Positions 5,419 to 9,780 of a DNA stretch of 9,780 nt are shown here, piece after piece. The notes under the pieces were generated by a model. That model had not been told where the DNA came from, searched no databases, and saw only the letters and a list, made by a program, of their open reading frames with translations. Numbering within the stretch: position 1 is the first letter of the stretch; every line of letters starts with the position of its first letter. This DNA comes from CAHJXF01 sp039936235 (GTDB taxonomy: Bacteria; Pseudomonadota; Gammaproteobacteria; Burkholderiales; Burkholderiaceae_D): positions 1 to 9,780 of the forward strand of contig JBDTIS010000172.1 of the NCBI GenBank assembly GCA_039936235.1, read 5' to 3'. The position numbers and the translations under genes were made by a program.

Positions 5419-6428
5419 CACGCGCTTTCGCCATGCGTGATATGCCAGCAGCGATGGATGCGGCGATCCCGGAAGTCCTCGGGCACCGTGCGTGCGGTGA
5501 TCTCGGTGAAGCGCGCCTTCTCCTGCACCAGCGAGTCGAGTTCGAAACTGCGCAGGTTGGTCGAGAAGAACAGCTCGCCGCCGGGCGCCAGCAGCTGCAG
5601 GCACTGACGGATCAGCCACGGGTGATCGCGCTGCACGTCGAGCACGCCCTGCATCGCCTTCGAGTTCGAGAACGTCGGCGGATCGAGCACGATCAGGTCG
5701 ACGCCGTCGCGATCGCCGGCCTCGAACGCCGACACCGCGTCGCGCAGCCACGTGAACACGTCGGCGCGGATGATCCGGTGCCTCGACAGGTCGATGCGGT
5801 TCAGTCGCAGGTTGCGCTCGGCCCACTGCGAATAGGTGTTCGACAGGTCGACGCTCTCGGAAAGTGACGCGCCGCCGCGCGCGGCGTAGACGGTGAAGCT
5901 GCCCGTGTAGGAGAACAGGTTCAGGAAGCGCCGGCCACCGGCGCGTGCGCCGACCATCCCGCGCGTCACGCGATGGTCGAGGAACAGCCCGGTGTCGAGA
6001 TAGCTGTGCAGATTCACGATGAAGCGGTGGCCGCCTTCGCGGACGACGAGGTCGTCCTCGTCGAGGCCCGACGCGAGATGCTGGGCAGTCTTGTCGCCAC
6101 CGACACGCTGGCGCGTGCGATGCTTCATCGCGATCCGGTCGACCGGTACCACCAGCGTCTCGCCGGCGACCTCGATCAGGTGATCGACCCACTCGCGGTG
6201 TTCGGCCTCGCCCTGCTGCCAGCCGGTGTCGACCTCCTGGAACTGCAGGAAGGCGCCGCTTCCCGAGCTCCCTTCGCCGTCGGCCTCGAACCAGTCGATG
6301 ACGACCGGAAACTCGGGTACGTCGCGGTCGTAGACGCGATAGGCGTGGATGTCGGCGCGGCGGGCCCACTTGCGCAGATGGCGCGCGTTCTTCGCGAGGC
6401 GGTTGTGGAAATGCGAGAGATCGGTCAC
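5418..6428 (-). CDS. Stand-alone RlmK-type 23S rRNA guanine-N7 methyltransferase
   Basis: This 336-residue class I SAM-dependent methyltransferase matches, from my recollection of that protein, the C-terminal RlmK half of E. coli RlmKL, which makes m7G2069 in 23S rRNA. It has the same start (HFHNRLAKNARHLRKWARR, then YRVYDRDVPEF), a central YLDTGLFLDHR (143-153), the SAM motif NLFSYTGSFTVYAA (170-183), TYSQWAERNLRLN (198-210), the catalytic-loop motif VLDPPTFSNSK (247-257), and a matching end (RIHRCWHITHG). The RlmL half and THUMP domain are absent, so this is the separated form. The start is uncertain: I prefer GTG at 6428, which gives VTDLSHFHNR like the domain boundary. ATGs at 6455 and 6461 are in frame, and none has a Shine-Dalgarno sequence. 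The gene is divergent from the ArsR-type regulator and heads a three-gene unit. RlmI-type m5C activity is less likely, given the RlmK-like motifs. Confidence 0.9.
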   Translation of the reverse strand: MTDLSHFHNRLAKNARHLRKWARRADIHAYRVYDRDVPEFPVVIDWFEADGEGSSGSGAFLQFQEVDTGWQQGEAEHREWVDHLIEVAGETLVVPVDRIAMKHRTRQRVGGDKTAQHLASGLDEDDLVVREGGHRFIVNLHSYLDTGLFLDHRVTRGMVGARAGGRRFLNLFSYTGSFTVYAARGGASLSESVDLSNTYSQWAERNLRLNRIDLSRHRIIRADVFTWLRDAVSAFEAGDRDGVDLIVLDPPTFSNSKAMQGVLDVQRDHPWLIRQCLQLLAPGGELFFSTNLRSFELDSLVQEKARFTEITARTVPEDFRDRRIHRCWHITHGESA

Positions 6429-6434
6429 CGGCGG

Positions 6435-6440
6435 ATTGTA
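6435..6440 (-). promoter_or_regulatory. Candidate -10 box placing the start site on the rlmK-like GTG
   Basis: Minus-strand TACAAT matches TATAAT at five of six positions. It is separated by six bases (CCGCCG) from the GTG at 6428, the spacing expected if transcription begins on the G of the start codon. No good -35 box is visible at the matching distance. This could explain why no Shine-Dalgarno sequence is present. A chance match is quite possible. Confidence 0.3.
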
Positions 6441-6475
6441 CGAGGGCGGATGCATGCGCATGTAGCCGCACACGC

Positions 6476-6491
6476 TTCGTCGCAAGACGAA
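6476..6491. promoter_or_regulatory. Perfect inverted repeat in the divergent gap, possible operator
   Basis: TTCGTC and GACGAA form a perfect 6-4-6 inverted repeat around GCAA. It lies 59 bases before the ArsR-type start codon and 47 bases before the methyltransferase GTG, so a dimer bound here could affect both promoters. ArsR-family dimers commonly bind such short dyads and repress their own gene. Assignment to this regulator is inferred from position only. Confidence 0.45.
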
Positions 6492-6550
6492 ACGTCGCGC
6501 ACGGGATCCAGGCAAGCTCCATCCACCTGCCACCGATCGAAGGGACGCTC

Positions 6551-7255
6551 GTGAACGCCGCTCCGGAACCACGCTTCGCCCGCATCGCCGCGATGATCGG
6601 CGACCCGACCCGGTCGCGGATGCTGACCGTCCTTCTCGACGGCGCGATGCTGACGGCCGGCGAGATCGCGCGGACCACCGATGTCACGCCGCAGACCGCC
6701 AGCGTGCATCTCGCGAAGCTGGTCGACGCCGGCCTCGTGCATGTCCGGTCCCAGGGTCGGCATCGCTACTTCAAGCTGGCCGACGGCGACGTGGCCCACG
6801 CGCTGGAGGCACTGGCCGTTGTCGCCGATCGCGATGCGGATGCGAGGCCCGGTCGTCGCGTCTGGTCGCAGGACGCGATGCGGCCGCTGCGTCATGCCCG
6901 CACTTGTTATGGACATCTCGCCGGCCGTCTCGGCGTGCAGCTGCACGATGCGTTGATCGCGCACGACGCGGTGACGCTGCACGACGATCGCTACCGGCTC
7001 GCCGACGGACACGGCCGCGTGTTCGACGCGCTCGGCTTCGACGCGGCGCGCGTCGCGTCGTCGCCACGCGGGATCGCCTATCCGTGCGTGGACTGGTCCG
7101 AGCGCCGCGATCACTTCGCGGGGCCACTGGCCGTCGCGCTGCTGACGCACTTCGTCGATCGCGGCTGGCTCGCGCGCATCGAGGGCTCGCGCGCGCTGCG
7201 ACCGGGACCGACGTCGCATCCGATGTTCCGCGAGATGCTCGCGCCGCGCGCGTAA
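6551..7255 (+). CDS. ArsR-type winged helix-turn-helix regulator with extended C-terminal domain
   Basis: The 234-residue product is a DNA-binding regulator. Residues 8-78 form the ArsR-like winged helix: FARIAAMIGDPTRSRML, then TAGEIARTTDVTPQTASVHLAKL as helix-turn-helix with recognition helix, and a wing at RSQGRHRYFKLAD (66-78). The remaining 155 residues form a second domain with RTCYGHLAGRLGV (117-129) and PCVDWSERRDHFAGPLAVAL (178-197). Classical ArsR proteins are about 100-120 residues and lack it. C119, H122, C179 and H188 could bind metal or sense redox state, but this is a guess; the CVCxxC-type metal box of classical arsenic sensors is absent. The GTG at 6551 is preceded by GAAGGGA at good spacing. 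It is the only plus-strand gene, divergent from the rRNA methyltransferase and convergent with phaB. Its inducer and targets cannot be told from sequence. Confidence 0.88.
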   Translation: MNAAPEPRFARIAAMIGDPTRSRMLTVLLDGAMLTAGEIARTTDVTPQTASVHLAKLVDAGLVHVRSQGRHRYFKLADGDVAHALEALAVVADRDADARPGRRVWSQDAMRPLRHARTCYGHLAGRLGVQLHDALIAHDAVTLHDDRYRLADGHGRVFDALGFDAARVASSPRGIAYPCVDWSERRDHFAGPLAVALLTHFVDRGWLARIEGSRALRPGPTSHPMFREMLAPRA

Positions 7256-7282
7256 AAAAACCGCGAGGCACAGGCCTCGCGG
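7254..7282 (-). terminator. Strong intrinsic terminator of the pha operon
   Basis: A perfect nine-base-pair GC-rich stem (positions 7261-7269 with 7274-7282, four-base loop) is followed on the minus strand by seven T residues (the A-run 7260-7254). It lies 28 bases after the phaB stop codon. On the plus strand the hairpin is followed only by TCTTGT, so it would work weakly for the converging regulator gene. The A-run that supplies the U-tract includes the AA of the regulator's TAA stop codon. Confidence 0.9.
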
Positions 7283-7310
7283 TCTTGTCGAACACCGATC
7301 ACTAACGCCG

Positions 7311-8048
7311 TCAGCCCATGTGCAGGCCGCCGTTCAGCGAGAAGTCCGCGCCGGTCGCGTAGCCGCCTTCGTCCGATGCCAGCCACGCGACGATCGAGCC
7401 GATCTCCTCGGGACGTCCGAGGCGCTTGACCGGGATACCGGCGACGATCTTGTCGAGCACGTCCTGGCGAATCGAACGGACCATGTCGGTGCCCACGTAG
7501 CCCGGCGACACCGTATTGACGGTTACGCCCTTGGACGCGACTTCCTGCGCGAGCGCCATCGTGAAGCCGTGGATGCCGGCCTTCGCGGTCGAGTAGTTGG
7601 TCTGGCCGAACTGGCCCTTCTGCCCGTTGATGGAACTGATGTTGACGATCCGTCCGAAGCCGCGTTCGACCATGTCCTCGATCACCTGCTTGGTCACGTT
7701 GAACAGGGAGTTCAGGTTCGTCTCGATGACCGCATGCCAGTCCTCGTAACTCATCTTGCGGAACATGCCGTCGCGGGTGATGCCGGCGTTGTTGACCAGG
7801 ATGTCGACCGGCCCGTGATCCGCCTTCACCTTCTTGAGCGCCTCGACCGTCGAGTCCCAGTCGCCGACGTTGCCCACCGACGCATGGAACGTGAAGCCGA
7901 GTGCCTCCTGCTCGCCGAGCCACTTCGTGAAGTCCCGGCTCGGTCCGCAACCGGCGACGACCTTGTAGCCCTCCTTGGCCATCCGCTGGCAGATCGAAGT
8001 CCCGATGCCGCCCATCCCGCCCGTCACGTACGCGATACGTTGTGCCAT
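7311..8048 (-). CDS. phaB: Acetoacetyl-CoA reductase PhaB
   Basis: PhaB reduces acetoacetyl-CoA to (R)-3-hydroxybutyryl-CoA with NADPH, the second step of PHA synthesis, in the cytosol. The 245-residue product is a short-chain dehydrogenase/reductase, one residue shorter than my recollection of the Cupriavidus necator enzyme and alike along its whole length. The cofactor loop TGGMGGIG is at 9-16 and NNAG at 86-89. The catalytic residues are S139 (NISSINGQKG), Y152 and K156 (YSTAK). SPGYVGTDMV (181-190) and the C-terminal SLNGGLHMG are typical of PhaB. The ATG at 8048 follows AGGAGA at good spacing. It is the last gene of phaC-phaA-phaB and ends before a strong terminator. The fatty-acid reductase FabG is the main alternative, but the start MAQRIAYVTGGMGGIG and the operon favour PhaB. 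Confidence 0.97.
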   Translation of the reverse strand: MAQRIAYVTGGMGGIGTSICQRMAKEGYKVVAGCGPSRDFTKWLGEQEALGFTFHASVGNVGDWDSTVEALKKVKADHGPVDILVNNAGITRDGMFRKMSYEDWHAVIETNLNSLFNVTKQVIEDMVERGFGRIVNISSINGQKGQFGQTNYSTAKAGIHGFTMALAQEVASKGVTVNTVSPGYVGTDMVRSIRQDVLDKIVAGIPVKRLGRPEEIGSIVAWLASDEGGYATGADFSLNGGLHMG

Positions 8049-8109
8049 GTCGTCTCCTGCCTATGGTTATCGAAGTCGTTGTGCAGCTACTTGCGTCGCT
8101 CCCTCCAGG

Positions 8110-9291
8110 CTATGCGCGCTCCACGCACATCGCCACGCCCATCCCACCGCCGATGCACAGCGACGCGATGCCCTTCTTCGCGTCGCGCCGCTGCATCTCG
8201 TACAGCAGCGAGACCAGAATGCGACAGCCCGACGCGCCGATCGGATGGCCGATCGCGATCGCGCCACCGTTGACGTTGATCTTCGACGTGTCCCAGCCCA
8301 TCTGCTGGTTGACCGCACAGGCCTGCGCCGCGAACGCCTCGTTGATCTCCATCAGATCCAGTTGGTCCGCCGTCCATCCGGCCTTCGCGAGTGCGCGCTT
8401 CGACGCGCTTACCGGTCCCATGCCCATCACGCTCGGCTCCAGGCCCGTCGTGGCGAACGACCTGATCGTCGCCAGCGGCGTCAGGCCGAGTTCCTTCGCC
8501 TTCGCCGCGCTCATCACGACGACCGCGGCTGCACCGTCGTTGAGGCCGGACGCGTTCGCGGCCGTGACGCTGCCTTCCTTCGAGAAGGCAGGTCGCAGCC
8601 CGCTGAGCGCCTCGACCGTGACGCCGTGACGGACGAACTCGTCGCTCGCGAATTGAACCGGGTCGCCCTTCCTCTGCGGGATCGGAAACGGCAGGATCTC
8701 GTCGTCGAAGCGCCCTGCCTTCTGGGCGGTCTCGGCCTTGTTCTGCGACGCGACGGCGAACTCATCCTGCATCTCGCGGGAGATGTCGTATTCGGCCGCG
8801 ACGTTCTCTGCCGTCTGGCCCATGTGGTACTTGTTGTAGACGTCCCAGAGGCCGTCGACGATCATGCTGTCGACCAGCTTCGCATCACCCATGCGGAAGC
8901 CGTCGCGCGACCCGGGCAGTACGTGCGGGGAGGCAGTCATGTTCTCCTGGCCGCCGGCGACGACGATCTCCGCGTCGCCGTTCGCGATCGACTGCGCGGC
9001 GAGCATCACGGCCTTGAGGCCCGACCCGCAGACGACGTTGATCGTCATCGCCGGAACCTCGACCGGAATGCCGGACTTGATCAGCGCCTGGCGCGCCGGG
9101 TTCTGCCCGGACGCGGCCGTCAAAACCTGTCCCATGATGACTTCCGACACCTGGTCGGGCGACAGCTTCGCGCGTTTCAGGACGCCCTTGATGACATGTG
9201 CACCGAGTTCCGGTGCGGGGATCTTGCCGAGACTGCCGCCGAACTTGCCGACCGCGGTGCGGCCGGCGGCGACGATGACGATGTCTTCCAT
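8110..9291 (-). CDS. phaA: Acetyl-CoA acetyltransferase (beta-ketothiolase) PhaA
   Basis: PhaA condenses two acetyl-CoA into acetoacetyl-CoA, the entry step to poly-3-hydroxybutyrate. The 393-residue product is a complete biosynthetic thiolase with all catalytic residues in place: the acyl-accepting cysteine C88 (NVVCGSGL), H349 (AIGHPIGASG) and C379 (SLCIGGGMG). GGQENMTASPH (113-123) and NEAFAAQ (317-323) are further family motifs. The ATG at 9291 is preceded by GAGGA, and the stop is TAG. It lies 42 bases after phaC and 61 bases before phaB, all on one strand, so the three are very probably one transcript. Degradative thiolases such as FadA are less likely, given the strong motif agreement and the pha context. 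Confidence 0.97.
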   Translation of the reverse strand: MEDIVIVAAGRTAVGKFGGSLGKIPAPELGAHVIKGVLKRAKLSPDQVSEVIMGQVLTAASGQNPARQALIKSGIPVEVPAMTINVVCGSGLKAVMLAAQSIANGDAEIVVAGGQENMTASPHVLPGSRDGFRMGDAKLVDSMIVDGLWDVYNKYHMGQTAENVAAEYDISREMQDEFAVASQNKAETAQKAGRFDDEILPFPIPQRKGDPVQFASDEFVRHGVTVEALSGLRPAFSKEGSVTAANASGLNDGAAAVVVMSAAKAKELGLTPLATIRSFATTGLEPSVMGMGPVSASKRALAKAGWTADQLDLMEINEAFAAQACAVNQQMGWDTSKINVNGGAIAIGHPIGASGCRILVSLLYEMQRRDAKKGIASLCIGGGMGVAMCVERA

Positions 9292-9333
9292 GTGTTTCCT
9301 CTGTTGTCGTGTTTTTCTCGAAGGACGGCGTGT

Positions 9334-9780
9334 TCAGGTCGCGCGGACCGCGACATAGCGTCCGGGCGCCGCCTCGATCGGCTTGTAGCGGGCGTTGCCA
9401 TAGGCCGACTTCGCCTTGATCCTCTTGCCGGCAAAACCGGCGAGCCAGTCGTTCCACTCGGTCCACCAGCTGCCCGGCGTCTCGGTGGCCGATGCCATCC
9501 ACGCATCGGCGTCGGCCGGAAAGCGGCCGCGCGGCGGATCGAAGGTCCAGTGGCTGCGCTTCTTCTTCGACGGCGGATTGATGACGCCGGCTATGTGACC
9601 CGACGCACCGAGCACGAATCGCTTCGGACCCTGCAGCAACTGCGTGCTCGCATAGGCCGCAGGCCACGGGACGATGTGGTCTTCGCGCGAGCCGTAGATG
9701 AAGACCGGTGACTTGATCTTCGACAGGTCGACCGGCACGCCGCTGACGGTGGTCGCACCCGGCTGCATCAGCTTGTTCTC
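9334..9780 (-). CDS. phaC: Class I poly(3-hydroxyalkanoate) synthase PhaC, C-terminal part
   Basis: PhaC polymerises (R)-3-hydroxyacyl-CoA into PHA at the surface of storage granules. Only the last 148 codons lie in the window; the gene continues past the right edge, so the nucleophilic cysteine of the lipase-like box is not visible. Two members of the catalytic triad are: the aspartate in YGSREDHIVPW and the histidine in LGASGHIAGVINPP. These correspond, from memory, to D480 and H508 of the Cupriavidus necator enzyme. The C-terminal tail (KKKRSHW, TPGSWWTEWNDWLAG, YGNARYKPIEAAPGRYV) is typical of class I synthases. The stop codon is 42 bases before phaA, at the head of the phaCAB order. The frame is open to the edge with no sign of damage. 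Confidence 0.97.
   Translation of the reverse strand, partial: ENKLMQPGATTVSGVPVDLSKIKSPVFIYGSREDHIVPWPAAYASTQLLQGPKRFVLGASGHIAGVINPPSKKKRSHWTFDPPRGRFPADADAWMASATETPGSWWTEWNDWLAGFAGKRIKAKSAYGNARYKPIEAAPGRYVAVRAT

Noticed and set aside
6429..6572. N-terminal extension of the rlmK-like protein to 6572
   Set aside because: It would cross the divergent gap and the start of the ArsR-type gene. The added residues are Arg-rich and do not resemble the family.
7975..9711. A 578-codon plus-strand open frame opposite phaA and flanking genes
   Set aside because: It is antisense to phaA, whose catalytic residues are all present. The translation is Arg/Asp-rich with no recognisable family; long antisense frames are usual in GC-rich DNA.
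1..9780. CRISPR arrays, insertion sequences, tRNA genes or phage genes
   Set aside because: No regularly spaced repeats, transposase-like frames, terminal repeats or tRNA-like cloverleaf sequences were seen; every large frame is accounted for by core genes.

Overview
This is a high-GC chromosomal window from a proteobacterium, most likely a betaproteobacterium of the order Burkholderiales. Two things point there. One is a macromolecular-synthesis cluster in the order rpsU - yqeY - dnaG - rpoD. The other is a phaC-phaA-phaB operon whose proteins closely match my recollection of the Cupriavidus/Burkholderia class I polyhydroxyalkanoate enzymes. The species cannot be named from the sequence alone. 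I found no insertion sequence, phage, CRISPR array or tRNA gene, and the window reads as ordinary conserved core genome.

Layout, read along the minus strand, where all genes but one lie. (1) 9780-7311 holds phaC (3' end only), phaA and phaB, the route from acetyl-CoA to PHA storage polymer. It ends at a strong intrinsic terminator at 7254-7282. (2) 6551-7255 is the only plus-strand gene, an ArsR-type winged-helix regulator with a long C-terminal domain. It converges on the pha operon and diverges from the next cluster; a perfect inverted repeat lies in the divergent gap. (3) 6428-3813 is a tight three-gene unit: a stand-alone RlmK-type 23S rRNA methyltransferase, a gamma-glutamylcyclotransferase-like protein and a YhiN/HI0933-type flavoprotein. 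(4) 3756-1 is the macromolecular-synthesis cluster: a probable promoter, rpsU (bS21), an intrinsic terminator, yqeY, dnaG (GTG start), a 333-base gap, and the first 216 codons of rpoD, which runs off the left edge.

The macromolecular-synthesis cluster couples translation initiation (bS21), replication priming (DnaG) and transcription initiation (sigma-70). As in the classical E. coli operon, a terminator after rpsU probably makes the ribosomal protein more abundant than primase and sigma factor. The pha operon supplies acetoacetyl-CoA (PhaA), reduces it to (R)-3-hydroxybutyryl-CoA (PhaB) and polymerises it (PhaC).

No clearly new system is present. The points most worth a second look are regulatory: an rpsU leader with a C-rich tract in place of a Shine-Dalgarno sequence and a terminator-like hairpin, a possible leaderless GTG start for the rlmK-like gene, a ten-codon mini-ORF whose stop overlaps the dnaG start, a terminator whose U-tract is built from the stop codon of the converging gene, and a pha operon followed by an ArsR-type gene where phaR would be expected.
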